Positions 9,208 through 18,573 are shown, numbered from the stretch's first letter. The stretch is 64,000 nt of DNA from Brevibacterium sp. 'Marine' (GCF_012844365.1 NZ_CP051626.1:2046001-2110000), one strand, 5' to 3'. Numbers and translations: made by a program. The notes: generated from the sequence alone by a model not told the origin.

Positions 9208-9789
9208 GTGAACCGCTCAAGTCATGAAAGCGTCGACATGACGCCGATGCCGTCAGCGGCCCAGGGCCTGCTGTTCGATGATGATCTGCCCGTGCTCGAT
9301 GAAGAGGCCGGCTACCGCGGTCCCACCGTCTGCAAGGTCGTCGGCATCAGCTATCGTCGTCTCGATTACTGGGCGCGCACCGATCTGGTGACCCCGTCGA
9401 TCCGCAATGCGACCGGATCCGGCAGCCAGCGGCTCTACAGCTTCCGTGACATCCTCGTCCTCAAGATCGTCAAGCGACTCCTCGACACCGGCGTCGGGCT
9501 GCAGTCGATCCGCACGGCGGTTGAGCACCTGCGCTCCCGCGGCGTCGAGGATCTCTCCCAGATCACTCTCATGTCCGACGGCGCGAGCGTCTTCGAATGC
9601 ACGTCACCCGATGAGGTCGTCGACCTCCTCCAGGGTGGTCAGGGCGTCTTCGGGATCGCCGTGGGGCGCGTCTGGAACGAAGTCGAGGGAACGCTCTCCG
9701 AATTCCCGAGCGAACGCATTCCCGAAGACGATGCGGCGCTCGAAGCCATGGACGAACTCGCAGCACGACGCGCACGCAAGTCCGGCTGA
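9208..9789 (+). CDS. MerR-family transcriptional regulator (Rv1830-like)
   Basis: 193 aa. The core GYRGPTVCKVVGIS followed by YRRLDYWARTDLVTPS is the winged-helix recognition region, and SGSQRLYSFRDILVLKIV continues it. This matches my memory of mycobacterial Rv1830, a regulator tied to cell-division genes. No metal-binding Cys pair is present, so it is not a metal sensor. GTG was chosen because AAAGGAGGA lies just upstream; a longer frame starts at 9142 but has no such site. A strong terminator follows. Confidence 0.92.
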   Translation: MNRSSHESVDMTPMPSAAQGLLFDDDLPVLDEEAGYRGPTVCKVVGISYRRLDYWARTDLVTPSIRNATGSGSQRLYSFRDILVLKIVKRLLDTGVGLQSIRTAVEHLRSRGVEDLSQITLMSDGASVFECTSPDEVVDLLQGGQGVFGIAVGRVWNEVEGTLSEFPSERIPEDDAALEAMDELAARRARKSG

Positions 9790-9814
9790 CAGCCGACAGA
9801 GTTTCTGCACCATC

Positions 9815-9853
9815 ACCGAGGCGGCCCGCTCGATCTGAGCGGGCCGCCTCGGT
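9815..9853 (+). terminator. Rho-independent terminator of the MerR gene
   Basis: A perfect 17-bp GC-rich stem (ACCGAGGCGGCCCGCTC and its complement) with a 5-base loop is followed by TTCTTGG. It starts 26 bases after the stop codon. Confidence 0.8.
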
Positions 9854-9920
9854 TCTTGGCTGGGTCGTTCCGAACGCGGTCGTTCCGATCGCGACCTGAG
9901 AGTTTTCATCGACTGCAGAA

Positions 9921-9952
9921 CTGCCGCCGCGAACCTGGGTTCGGGGCGGCAG
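9921..9952 (-). terminator. Possible terminator of the ParA-like gene
   Basis: CTGCCGCC pairs with GGCGGCAG, with an inner CGAACC/GGTTCG extension interrupted by one mismatch. It lies about 36 bases beyond the stop of the minus-strand ParA-like gene. No T-run is evident. Confidence 0.45.
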
Positions 9953-9987
9953 TCGACGATCTGCTGGGGGAGCAGCGGCTCAAGCGC

Positions 9988-10833
9988 TCACTTCTTCTCG
10001 GTCTGCTGAGCGCCGTTCTTGGCCGGGGCCGCACCGCGTCGGCCCCGGATGTTCTCCGAGCGCAGCGCACGCTCCAAAAGAGCGTCGAACGAGCCGGCGA
10101 CCTCTTCAGCCGGTTTGCCGGGCCAGGAGTGGATCGGTCGCGCCGAACCCTGAGCCTGCTGCATGACCGCGCGTTCGGCCAGAGGGGGATTGAGCACGAG
10201 CGGACCGAACATCTCACGCATCTCCTGGATGCGGTAGTCGTGTTCGGTCGAACCGGCCCGCACCCGGTTGACGACGAGTCCGAGAGGCTGCAGGTCGGAG
10301 GCACCGCGCTGCCGCAGCTCATCGGTCGCACGCAGGGCCCGATCGGCGGCCGCGACGGAGAACAGACTGGGCTCGGTCACGACCGCGACGCGATTGCTCG
10401 CCGTCCACGCCGTGCGGGTCAGGCCGTTGAGGCTGGGCGGACAGTCGATGAGGACGAGCCGGTAGCCTTTGGCGATCCGCGTCAGGGCGTCTTCGAGTCG
10501 GCGCAGATAGCGCTCGGACAGTGAAGGCCGATCGAATTCCGCAGCGCGCGGAGAACCGGAGATCACGTCGAGGTGGCCGAGCCGGTCTCCGACCCACCCG
10601 GAGGGGATGATCGCCTCGGACAGGATCTTCTGGGACTTCGGAGCAGCGAGCACATCGGCGATGTCGACACGCGTCGAGGTCGGCACATCGAGGCCGGTCG
10701 ACGAGTCCGCCTGCGGGTCCATGTCGACGACCAGAGTGGGAATTCCTCTGTTGTAGGCCGCCGAGGCCAGGCCGAGCGTCACGGATGTCTTACCGACTCC
10801 GCCTTTGAGGCTGCTGATACTGAGGACAAGCAC
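9988..10833 (-). CDS. ParA/Soj-like ATPase
   Basis: 281 aa MinD/ParA-superfamily ATPase with the deviant Walker A motif SLKGGVGKTS at about residues 8-17, LVVDMDPQADSS (A') and VLIDCPPSL (Walker B). Such proteins dimerise on ATP and position chromosomes, plasmids or protein complexes. No parB or partner gene is adjacent: the neighbours are a MerR gene and pyc, so this is an orphan ParA. The start GTG sits six bases after TAACGT, within a 12-bp palindrome, suggesting a leaderless, possibly autoregulated promoter. Confidence 0.92.
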   Translation of the reverse strand: MLVLSISSLKGGVGKTSVTLGLASAAYNRGIPTLVVDMDPQADSSTGLDVPTSTRVDIADVLAAPKSQKILSEAIIPSGWVGDRLGHLDVISGSPRAAEFDRPSLSERYLRRLEDALTRIAKGYRLVLIDCPPSLNGLTRTAWTASNRVAVVTEPSLFSVAAADRALRATDELRQRGASDLQPLGLVVNRVRAGSTEHDYRIQEMREMFGPLVLNPPLAERAVMQQAQGSARPIHSWPGKPAEEVAGSFDALLERALRSENIRGRRGAAPAKNGAQQTEKK

Positions 10834-10838
10834 GCTCC

Positions 10839-10850
10839 TACGTTAACGTA
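10839..10850. promoter_or_regulatory. 12-bp palindrome at the start of the ParA-like gene
   Basis: TACGTTAACGTA is a perfect palindrome ending 5 bases before the GTG. Read on the minus strand, TAACGT in it is a possible -10. A repressor bound here would block the start. Confidence 0.4.
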
Positions 10851-11008
10851 TCGGCGGCTGCCGAGCCGTGCCGACCACGCCGAGACTCACGTCTCAGTCC
10901 AAAGTCGACCCCCGGGCGCAGGGGTGTTCCAGGTCACTTGTAGAGTATGTTTCCGACAGCTTGTCGACCAGTCGCCCAGTGCGGCCGATACAGAAGTGAG
11001 AGACACCT

Positions 11009-14000
11009 ATGTTCTCCAAAGTCCTCGTGGCCAACCGCGGAGAGATCGCCGTCCGCGCTTTCCGTGCCGCCTATGAGCTCGGAGCCTCCACCGTCGCAGT
11101 CTTCCCGTATGAGGATCGCAACTCCGAACACCGGATGAAGGCCGACGAAGCCTACATGATCGGCGAGGAGGGCCACCCCGTCCGCGCGTACCTCAGTGTC
11201 GAAGAGATGCTGCGGGTGGCGAAGGAGAGCGGCGCCGACGCCATCTACCCCGGGTACGGATTCCTCTCCGAGAACCCCGATCTGGCACGTGCCTGCGCTG
11301 ACGCGGGCATCACCTTCATCGGGCCCAAGGCCGATGTGCTCGAACTGGCGGGAAACAAGGTCCAGGCGCTGGCGGCCGCACGCAATGCGGGCATTCCGGT
11401 GCTCGACTCGACACGACCCTCGGCCGATATCGCGCAGCTGCTCGCCGATGCCGAATCGATGGAATACCCGCTCTTCGTCAAGGCCGTCGCAGGCGGCGGC
11501 GGCCGCGGAATGCGTCGCGTGGCTCAGGCGACCGAGCTCGAGGATGCGCTGAAGGCCGCCATGCGCGAGGCCGAAGGCGCCTTCGGCGACCCCACGGTCT
11601 TCATCGAGCAGGCCGTGCAGCGCCCCCGACACATCGAGGTCCAGGTGCTGGCCGACAACGATTCGAACGCCATCCACCTCTTCGAACGCGACTGCTCCGT
11701 GCAGCGCCGCCACCAGAAGGTCGTTGAGATCGCTCCGGCGCCGAACCTCGACCCCGAGATCGCGGCAGCCCTGCACGCCGATGCCCTGAAGTTCGCAAAG
11801 GCGCTGGGCTATCAGAACGCCGGCACCGTGGAGTTCCTCCTCGAGACCGACGGACCGCGCGCAGGCAAGCATGTGTTCATCGAGATGAACCCGCGCGTCC
11901 AGGTCGAACACACCGTGACCGAAGAGATCACCGATGTCGACATCGTCGCATCTCAGATGCGCATCGCCGCCGGAGCCGGCCTCGAAGAGATCGGCCTGCG
12001 ACAGGAAGAGATGCGCATCAAGGGTGCCGCCCTCCAGTGCCGCATCACCACCGAGGATCCTGCCAACTCGTTCCGTCCCGACACCGGAACGATCACTGCC
12101 TACCGCTCGGCCGGCGGTGCCGGCGTGCGCCTCGACGGTGGAACCGTCCACGCCGGTGCCGCCGTCAGCCCCCATTTCGACTCGATGCTCGTGAAGCTCT
12201 CCTGCCGCGGCCGGGACTTCGCTCAGGCCGTCGGCCGGGCCAAGCGGGCGCTGGCGGAGTTCCGCATCCGCGGGGTGTCGTCGAACATCGGCTTCCTGCA
12301 GGCCGTTCTCGACGATCCCGCATTCGTCGCCGGCGACCTCTCCACGTCCTTCATCGAAGAGCGCCCGCAGCTCTTCGACGCACGCGTGAGCGCCGACCGC
12401 GGGTCGAAGCTGCTCGACTACCTCGCCGACGTCACCGTCAATCGGCCCCATGGCGAACCGGGGCTGCGCATCCGCCCGGGCGACAAGCTCCCGAACATCG
12501 ACCTCTCGCAGGCTCCCGCCCCCGGCAGCCGCGACCGCCTCGCCGAGCTCGGTCCGGAGGGCTTCGCGCGTGCCCTGCGCGAGCAGACCGCGCTGGGCGT
12601 CACCGATACGACGTTCCGTGACGCTCACCAGTCACTGCTCGCCACCCGCGTGCGCACCCGCGATCTGATGGCCGTGGCCTCACACGTGTCCCGGATGACG
12701 CCCGAGCTGCTGAGCATCGAGGCCTGGGGCGGTGCCACCTATGATGTGGCTCTGCGCTTCCTCGGTGAGGATCCCTGGGAACGCCTCGAGGCTCTGCGCG
12801 CCGCGGTGCCCAACATCAATCTGCAGATGCTGCTGCGCGGCCGCAACACCGTCGGCTACACCCCGTACCCGACCGAGGTCACCGACGCCTTCGTCGACGA
12901 AGCCGCTCGCACGGGCATCGACATCTTCCGCATCTTCGATGCGCTCAACGACGTCGAGCAGATGCGCCCGGCGATCGAAGCCGTGCGCGGAACGAACTCG
13001 GCGCTGGCCGAGGTGGCTCTGTGCTACACCTCGGACATCCTCGACCCGACCGAAGAGCTCTACACGCTCGACTACTACCTGCGCCTGGCCGAGCAGATCG
13101 TCGAGGCCGGAGCCCATGTTCTCGCCATCAAGGACATGGCCGGTCTGCTGCGCCCTGCTGCCACGGCCAAGCTGGTGACGGCTCTGCGGGAGAACTTCGA
13201 TCTGCCCGTCCACGTCCACACCCACGACACCGCCGGCGGCCAGCTGGCCACCCTCTATGCTGCGGCCGCTGCCGGGGCCGATGCCGTCGATGCCGCTTCG
13301 GCGGCCATGGCCGGAACGACCAGCCAGCCGAGTCTCTCCGCCCTCGTCGCCGCGTTCGAGAACACCGACCGCGACACAGGCATCAGTCTCGACGCCGTCA
13401 GCGATCTCGAGCCCTACTGGGAGTCGGTGCGCAAACTCTACGCACCCTTCGAATCCGGTCTCGCCGGACCGACCGGTCGCGTCTACCGCCACGAGATCCC
13501 CGGCGGTCAGCTGTCGAACCTGCGGCAGCAGGCCGTGGCCCTCGGGCTGGGGGAGCGGTTCGAAGACATCGAACACATGTACGCGGCCGCCGATTCGATC
13601 CTCGGCCACCTCGTCAAGGTCACCCCGTCGTCGAAGGTCGTCGGCGATCTGGCGCTCCATCTCGTCGGTGCCGGCGTCTCACCGGAGGAATTCGCTGAGA
13701 ACCCGGACAAGTTCGATATCCCGGATTCGGTGATCGGCTTCCTCAGCGGCGACCTCGGTGACCCTCCGGGCGGATGGCCCGAGCCGTTCCGCACGAAGGC
13801 TCTCGCCGGCCGCTCCGCCAAGCCGCTCGTCGAACACCTCGAACCCGCGGATGCCCAAGCCCTGCAGTCACCGGGACGGGAGCGGAAGGACAAGCTCAAC
13901 GAGCTGCTGTTCCCCGGACCGACGAAGGAATTCCGGACGATGCGCTCGAACTACGGGGACCTGTCCGTCGTCGAGACCTCCGAATACCTCTACGGCCTCA

Positions 14001-14410
14001 CCGGCGGCGAAGAACACGCCGTCGAACTGGCGAAGGGCAAGAACCTGCTCATCGGCGTCCAGGCCATCGGCGGAACCGACGAACGCGGAATGCGTTCGGT
14101 CATGTTCACCCTCAACGGACAGCTGCGTCCGCTGCAGGTGCGCGACCGGTCCGTCGAAAGCGAAGTCAAGACGGCGGAGAAGGCCGACCCGAACAACCGC
14201 AGTCATGTCGGCAGCCCGTTCGCCGGCGTCGTGACCATGCAGGTCCACGAGGGTGACACGGTCGCTGTCGGAGACACCATTGCCACGATCGAAGCCATGA
14301 AGATGGAAGCGACGATCACCACGCAGACGGCCGGAACCGTCTCCCGCGTGGCCATCGCTGATGTCCAGCAGCTCGAAGGCGGAGACCTCGTCGTGGTGAT
14401 CGATGCCTGA
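11009..14410 (+). CDS. pyc: Pyruvate carboxylase
   Basis: 1133 aa, the usual single-chain length. It carboxylates pyruvate to oxaloacetate (anaplerosis). In order: biotin carboxylase (MFSKVLVANRGEIAVRAFRA at the start; ATP loop AVAGGGGRGMR near residue 160; EMNPRVQVEHTVTEEITDVD), carboxyltransferase (TDTTFRDAHQSLLATRVRT near 532; RIFDALND; the carboxylated Lys in AIKDMAGL), and a biotin domain with EAMKME, the biotin Lys at about 1098. The start ATG follows GAGAGA. Its end overlaps def by 8 bp. TAGAGT at 10941-10946 is a plausible -10. Confidence 0.98.
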   Translation: MFSKVLVANRGEIAVRAFRAAYELGASTVAVFPYEDRNSEHRMKADEAYMIGEEGHPVRAYLSVEEMLRVAKESGADAIYPGYGFLSENPDLARACADAGITFIGPKADVLELAGNKVQALAAARNAGIPVLDSTRPSADIAQLLADAESMEYPLFVKAVAGGGGRGMRRVAQATELEDALKAAMREAEGAFGDPTVFIEQAVQRPRHIEVQVLADNDSNAIHLFERDCSVQRRHQKVVEIAPAPNLDPEIAAALHADALKFAKALGYQNAGTVEFLLETDGPRAGKHVFIEMNPRVQVEHTVTEEITDVDIVASQMRIAAGAGLEEIGLRQEEMRIKGAALQCRITTEDPANSFRPDTGTITAYRSAGGAGVRLDGGTVHAGAAVSPHFDSMLVKLSCRGRDFAQAVGRAKRALAEFRIRGVSSNIGFLQAVLDDPAFVAGDLSTSFIEERPQLFDARVSADRGSKLLDYLADVTVNRPHGEPGLRIRPGDKLPNIDLSQAPAPGSRDRLAELGPEGFARALREQTALGVTDTTFRDAHQSLLATRVRTRDLMAVASHVSRMTPELLSIEAWGGATYDVALRFLGEDPWERLEALRAAVPNINLQMLLRGRNTVGYTPYPTEVTDAFVDEAARTGIDIFRIFDALNDVEQMRPAIEAVRGTNSALAEVALCYTSDILDPTEELYTLDYYLRLAEQIVEAGAHVLAIKDMAGLLRPAATAKLVTALRENFDLPVHVHTHDTAGGQLATLYAAAAAGADAVDAASAAMAGTTSQPSLSALVAAFENTDRDTGISLDAVSDLEPYWESVRKLYAPFESGLAGPTGRVYRHEIPGGQLSNLRQQAVALGLGERFEDIEHMYAAADSILGHLVKVTPSSKVVGDLALHLVGAGVSPEEFAENPDKFDIPDSVIGFLSGDLGDPPGGWPEPFRTKALAGRSAKPLVEHLEPADAQALQSPGRERKDKLNELLFPGPTKEFRTMRSNYGDLSVVETSEYLYGLTGGEEHAVELAKGKNLLIGVQAIGGTDERGMRSVMFTLNGQLRPLQVRDRSVESEVKTAEKADPNNRSHVGSPFAGVVTMQVHEGDTVAVGDTIATIEAMKMEATITTQTAGTVSRVAIADVQQLEGGDLVVVIDA

Positions 14411-14909
14411 ACGCGAGATCCGGCTATGGGGCGACCCCGTGCTGCGCAGCAGGTGTGAGACGGTGACCGTCTTCGACGATCACGTCGAATCCCTGGCCTC
14501 CGACCTCGTCGACACCGCACGGCCCGCGGGCCGTGCGGCCGTGGCCGCCCCGCAGATCGGGGTCGGCCTGCGGGCTTTCGGCTACGACCTCGACGGTCGC
14601 ACCGGCTATGTCATCAACCCGGAGATCGTCGAGCTCGGCGGGCAGCTGCGTGACATCGAAGAAGGCTGCCTGTCCGTGCCCGGACTGTTCTTCCCCACCC
14701 CGCGCTACGAGTTCGCTCGGGTGCGCGGGGTGGATGCGCAGAACCAGCCGATCGAGATCGAGGGCACGGAGGTCTTCGCCCAGATGCTCCAGCACGAGGT
14801 GGGTCACCTCGACGGGCAGGTCTACATCCAGACTCTGCCCGGTCAGCGCCGGCGGGAAGCTATGAAGGCCATCCGCTCGGCCGACTGGTTCCTCGCGCGG
14901 ATGTCCTGA
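14403..14909 (+). CDS. def: Peptide deformylase
   Basis: 168 aa metallohydrolase that removes the formyl group from new proteins. The three family motifs are present in variant form: AAVAAPQIG (usual GXGLAAPQ), EGCLSVPG with the metal Cys, and QHEVGHLDG with the HEXXH metal His pair and Glu. Gly replaces the Asp usually found in HEXDH. Metal ligands are intact, so activity is expected. It overlaps the end of pyc and precedes a hydroxyacyl-CoA dehydrogenase by 51 bp, so it is probably a second deformylase expressed from the pyc transcript. Confidence 0.92.
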   Translation: MPEREIRLWGDPVLRSRCETVTVFDDHVESLASDLVDTARPAGRAAVAAPQIGVGLRAFGYDLDGRTGYVINPEIVELGGQLRDIEEGCLSVPGLFFPTPRYEFARVRGVDAQNQPIEIEGTEVFAQMLQHEVGHLDGQVYIQTLPGQRRREAMKAIRSADWFLARMS

Positions 14910-14960
14910 GCACATCGATACGCACACCATCGACCACAATGACCTGAGAAGGAGAAGTTC

Positions 14961-15815
14961 TTGAGCATTCAGCGCACAGCCGTCATCGGCAGCGGACTCA
15001 TGGGAGCCGGAATCGCCGAGGTGCTGGCGAAGTCCGGTCTCGACGTCATCGTCCGTGAGATCAACGAGGAGGCATCGGCCGCCGGTCGGGCCCGCATCGA
15101 GAAGTCCCTGGCCCGCGCCGTGGACAAGGGAAAGCTCGATGCCGCTGCCCGCGACGAGACCCTCGGCCGCCTGCGGTTCACCACCGACATCGGCGATCTC
15201 GCCGACCGTCAGCTTGTCATCGAAGCAGCCAGCGAGAACGAAGACATCAAGAAGTCGATCTTCGCCGAACTCGACCAGGTCGTCACCGACCCGGAGGCCA
15301 TTCTCGCGTCGAACACCTCGTCGATGCCGATCATCCGCTTCGCGCAGTCGACGGCGCGTCCCGAACGCGTACTCGGCGTCCACTTCTTCAACCCGGCACC
15401 CGTGCAGCCGCTGGTGGAGATCGTCTCCTCGGTCCTCACCGCCGACGACGTCCGTGACACCGTGACCTCGTTCGTCGCCGAGGTGCTCGGGAAGAACCCG
15501 ATCCAGGCTGATGACCGCCCCGGGTTCATCGTCAATGCCCTGCTCATCCCATACCTGCTCAGCGCGGTGAGGATGCTCGAATCCGGGTTCGCGACGAAGG
15601 AGGACATCGACGCAGGCATGGTCGGCGGCTGTGCCCACCCGATGGGCCCGATCAAGCTCGCCGACCTCGTCGGTCTCGACACCTGCCTCTACGCTGCCCA
15701 GAGCATGTATGAGGAGACCGGTGATCCGGCCGCGAAACCGCCGATCCTGCTGTCGCGTATGGTCGATGCCGGTCTGCTCGGTGTGAAGTCCGGACGCGGC
15801 TTCTACGACTACTGA
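14961..15815 (+). CDS. 3-hydroxybutyryl-CoA / 3-hydroxyacyl-CoA dehydrogenase
   Basis: 284 aa NAD(P)-dependent dehydrogenase interconverting 3-hydroxyacyl-CoA and 3-ketoacyl-CoA. The Rossmann glycine motif is GSGLMGAGIAE at about residues 10-20; the catalytic region includes HFFNPAPVQPLVEI and the C-terminal helix domain begins with DDRPGFIVNALL. Length and layout match Hbd/FadB2-type short enzymes. AGAAGGAGAAG precedes the start. It is third in pyc-def-hbd and is followed by a strong terminator. Confidence 0.95.
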   Translation: MSIQRTAVIGSGLMGAGIAEVLAKSGLDVIVREINEEASAAGRARIEKSLARAVDKGKLDAAARDETLGRLRFTTDIGDLADRQLVIEAASENEDIKKSIFAELDQVVTDPEAILASNTSSMPIIRFAQSTARPERVLGVHFFNPAPVQPLVEIVSSVLTADDVRDTVTSFVAEVLGKNPIQADDRPGFIVNALLIPYLLSAVRMLESGFATKEDIDAGMVGGCAHPMGPIKLADLVGLDTCLYAAQSMYEETGDPAAKPPILLSRMVDAGLLGVKSGRGFYDY

Positions 15816-15834
15816 GCCGGCGACCATGGACCAG

Positions 15835-15874
15835 ACAGGTCCGCCCCGAACCATTCGGTTCGGGGCGGACCTGT
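15835..15874. terminator. Bidirectional terminator between hydroxyacyl-CoA dehydrogenase and aminotransferase genes
   Basis: A perfect 18-bp stem (ACAGGTCCGCCCCGAACC and its complement) has a 4-base loop and is followed by TTTAAG on the plus strand. It lies 19 bases after the plus-strand stop and 27 bases past the end of the convergent minus-strand gene. Confidence 0.88.
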
Positions 15875-15901
15875 TTTAAGTCTGCAGGCAGCGTAGGTCT
15901 T

Positions 15902-17161
15902 TCAGCCGGCCAGCAGCTTCTCATAGCTGGCCAGTCGCACGCATGCCACGAGACCCTGAGCCGCGAGTTCGACCTCATCGAGTGTCGGCATCGTCGGGGC
16001 GATGCGGATGGTGTTGTTGTGCGGGTCGAGTCCGTACGGGTGAGTGGCTCCGGCCGGCGTCAGTTTCACACCCGCCTCCCCAGCGAGTTTGACCACTCGA
16101 TCCGCGATGCCCTCCATCGTCGTCAGAGTGATGAAGTAGCCCCCGTCCGGTGAGGTCCACTGTGCCAGTTCATCTGATCCGAGGCCGTCTTCCAGCGCCG
16201 CAAGTACGGCGTCGAACTTCGGGGCGACGATTTCGGCATGCCTGCGCATATGCTCTTCGACCCCGGCGGGTTCGGAGAAGAACCGGACATGGCGCAGCTG
16301 GTTGATCTTGTCGGGGCCGATCGCGACCTTCCCGAGGTTCGCTCGCATCCAGTCGACCGTGGCCGGGCCGCCTGCGAAGAACGACACACCGGCACCGGCA
16401 TGCGTGATCTTCGATGTCGAAGCGAAGATCCATGCTCGTTCGGGATTGCCTGCCTCGGCGCACAGAGAGAGGATGTCGAGATTGTCCGGATGGTCCTCAC
16501 GCAGATGGTGCACCCCATAGGCGTTGTCCCACAGCAGAGCGAAATCGTCCGCCGCGGTCGGCATGGCCGCGAGCTCCCGTGCCCGCGCCTCGGTGATGGT
16601 GATTCCGGTCGGATTGGAATACATCGGCACCAACCACATGCCTTTGACCGCCGGGTCCTCGGCCAGACGCTGCGCCTCGGAGATGACCGGTCCCTCGTCG
16701 TCCATCGGGATGGTCAGAAGCTCGAATCCGAGGGATTCGGCCAGGGTGAAATGACGGTCGTAGCCGGGCACGGGGCACAGCAGTTTGTGCGGTCCCCGAC
16801 CCCACGGGCGGTCGTCGACTGCTGTGCCGTGCATGAGTGCGAAGGTCAGGGCCTGGGCCATGAAGGTCAGCGACGCATTGCCTCCGGCCAGCAGCTGATT
16901 CGCCGGCACCTTGAGCAGCGGGGCGAAGATCTCACGCAGTTCGATGAGCCCGTCGAGCCCACCGTAGTTGCGAGCGTCGACACCACCTGGGGTGAACACG
17001 TCGTCACCGCTGACCGCGGTGAGCAGATCGGCGGCGAGGTCGAGCTGCTCGGGTGCGGGCTTGCCGCGGGTGATGTCGAGGTCGAGGCCGCGTGAGGCGA
17101 ATTCCTCGTAGGCAGCGGAGGCCTCATCCAGTCGGGACTGGAGATCGGACGGTGCGGACAT
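15902..17161 (-). CDS. Pyridoxal-phosphate aminotransferase, aspartate aminotransferase type (MocR/AspT-like)
   Basis: 419 aa fold-type I PLP enzyme. Visible marks are GGNASL (cofactor phosphate loop), PVPGYDRHF, NPTG, the Asp of LLWDNAYGVHHL and the Schiff-base Lys in ASTSKITHAG. The overall pattern matches the actinobacterial aspartate aminotransferase subgroup known from Corynebacterium AspT. It probably converts aspartate and 2-oxoglutarate to oxaloacetate and glutamate. That would fit its neighbour pyc, which makes oxaloacetate, though the two genes are convergent, not co-transcribed. Confidence 0.92.
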   Translation of the reverse strand: MSAPSDLQSRLDEASAAYEEFASRGLDLDITRGKPAPEQLDLAADLLTAVSGDDVFTPGGVDARNYGGLDGLIELREIFAPLLKVPANQLLAGGNASLTFMAQALTFALMHGTAVDDRPWGRGPHKLLCPVPGYDRHFTLAESLGFELLTIPMDDEGPVISEAQRLAEDPAVKGMWLVPMYSNPTGITITEARARELAAMPTAADDFALLWDNAYGVHHLREDHPDNLDILSLCAEAGNPERAWIFASTSKITHAGAGVSFFAGGPATVDWMRANLGKVAIGPDKINQLRHVRFFSEPAGVEEHMRRHAEIVAPKFDAVLAALEDGLGSDELAQWTSPDGGYFITLTTMEGIADRVVKLAGEAGVKLTPAGATHPYGLDPHNNTIRIAPTMPTLDEVELAAQGLVACVRLASYEKLLAG

Positions 17162-17290
17162 GCTGACTCCTCAGGGCTGGGAACGGGCCGTTGACTCCAT
17201 CCTATCGACTCGCTGGCTGACAACGACGCTAGAGTGGTCTGCAGCGGTCGCCAGAACGACCGACATAAGTTCGGTGAAAGGCAGGGGCAC

Positions 17291-18025
17291 ATGGTGCGAC
17301 CACGCGCGCAGGCCGCACACGGGCGCCGTTTCGGTGCTCAGGCCGGAGTCTATGACGAGGTGCGCCCCGGCTATCCGCAGACGGCTCTGGATCTGGCGCT
17401 GACCGGCTGGGACCGGAGTTGGTCCGATCTGCAGGTCTGCGACCTCGGTGCGGGCACCGGGATCCTCAGCCGTCGGCTGCTTGCCCTCGGCACCGATCTC
17501 ATCGCCGTCGATCCCGACACGGCCGCGCTCGAGCGCAATCCTGCGCCCACCATGGTCGGCACGGCCGAGGCCACGGGCCTGGAAGCCGAGAGCTTCGACC
17601 TCGTCACGGTCGCACAGGCCTGGCATTGGTTCGACGAGTCGAGAGCCGCCGCCGAGGTGGCCCGCATCCTCCGTCCGGGAGGCCGACTGCTCATCCTCAT
17701 CAACCAGCTCGATGTCCGTGTCGACTGGGTGCTGCGCCTGAGCCGGATCATGCACGCAGGAGACGTGTACCGGCCCCAGTACCGGCCTCAGCCCGGCAGC
17801 GGTCTGACTCTCAACGAGAACAGACTCGTCGAATTCGCAACGGAGGTCTCCGTCGATGGAATCGTCGACCTCGCTCGCACACGCTCCTATTGGCTGCGCT
17901 CGGACGAGAAGACCCGGAACAGAGTCGAATCGAATCTGCGCGAATATCTCCGTGTCGAACATCCGATCCCGGACAGGGCGGAGCTGCCGTACATGTGTCT
18001 GGCCTACCTCCTTCAGCGCCGCTGA
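17291..18025 (+). CDS. Class I SAM-dependent methyltransferase
   Basis: 244 aa. The SAM motif VCDLGAGTGILSRRLL is at about residues 52-67, followed by acidic motif II (LIAVDPDTAAL) and motif III (LRPGGRLLILIN). AQAWHWFD is typical of UbiE-like family members acting on small molecules, but the substrate cannot be named. The ATG was chosen because GGCAGGGG lies just before it and homology begins there. It is divergent from the aminotransferase. Confidence 0.88.
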   Translation: MVRPRAQAAHGRRFGAQAGVYDEVRPGYPQTALDLALTGWDRSWSDLQVCDLGAGTGILSRRLLALGTDLIAVDPDTAALERNPAPTMVGTAEATGLEAESFDLVTVAQAWHWFDESRAAAEVARILRPGGRLLILINQLDVRVDWVLRLSRIMHAGDVYRPQYRPQPGSGLTLNENRLVEFATEVSVDGIVDLARTRSYWLRSDEKTRNRVESNLREYLRVEHPIPDRAELPYMCLAYLLQRR

Positions 18026-18034
18026 ATGCACGAA

Positions 18035-18066
18035 GCGGGCCCCACCCGCGTTCGGGTGGGGCCCGC
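18035..18066. terminator. Terminator between methyltransferase and hsp20
   Basis: GCGGGCCCCACCC pairs perfectly with GGGTGGGGCCCGC around a 6-base loop. It lies in the 51-base gap between convergent genes and can serve both. There is no T-run. Confidence 0.75.
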
Positions 18067-18076
18067 GCTCACGGAG

Positions 18077-18547
18077 TCAGCTGCCGGCGCCGGGGGAGCG
18101 GGGTTCGTCCGCCGAGGACGATTCGACCACTTCGGGGGCGGTCTGTCCGGAAGCGTGCGAAACGGAGATCTTCCGCGGACGGGCCTCCTCGGCGACGGGG
18201 ATCGTCAGTGTGAGGACGCCGTCGCTGTAGTCGGCGCGGATGCGATCCAGGGCCACCCGGTTGCCGAGCGTGAGCTGGCGGGCGTAGGTGCCGTTGGTGC
18301 GTTCCCTGGTCAGCCACTTCACGTCCTTGTCGGCGACCTCGGATTCGCGGCGGGCGCGGACCGTGAGCGTGCGGTCTTCGACGTCGACGTCGATGCTGCT
18401 CGGATCGACTCCGGGCATGTCGATGCGGGCGATGAAGACTTCGCCGTCACGGTAGAGGTCCATCGGCAGAGTGGTGGCATTCGGGGTGCGGGTGACCTCG
18501 GAGAAGAATCGGTCGAGGTCGCGGATGGGGTCGAAACGTGTAGCCAT
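18077..18547 (-). CDS. Small heat-shock protein, Hsp20/alpha-crystallin family
   Basis: 156 aa ATP-independent holdase chaperone. It opens with FDPIRDLDRFFSEV, and the alpha-crystallin domain covers about residues 35-135 (YRDGEVFIARIDMPGVDPSS; DRTLTVRARR; the C-terminal strand GVLTLTIPV). The C-terminal tail is short and acidic, rich in Ser and Glu. The upstream region carries a canonical HspR operator, so induction by heat or protein stress is expected. No hspR/dnaK genes lie in this window. Confidence 0.95.
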   Translation of the reverse strand: MATRFDPIRDLDRFFSEVTRTPNATTLPMDLYRDGEVFIARIDMPGVDPSSIDVDVEDRTLTVRARRESEVADKDVKWLTRERTNGTYARQLTLGNRVALDRIRADYSDGVLTLTIPVAEEARPRKISVSHASGQTAPEVVESSSADEPRSPGAGS

Positions 18548-18573
18548 GTGCTTCCTTTCGTTCGGGTCCTACA

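Noticed and set aside
10934..12628. 564-codon open frame on the minus strand
   Set aside because: It runs antisense to pyruvate carboxylase and shows no family motif; it is a by-product of GC-rich codon use.
17162..17290. PafBC-type box (TTGTCAGCC) before a TAGGAT -10 of the aminotransferase gene
   Set aside because: The gap is 10 bases, not 8, and the box matches poorly.
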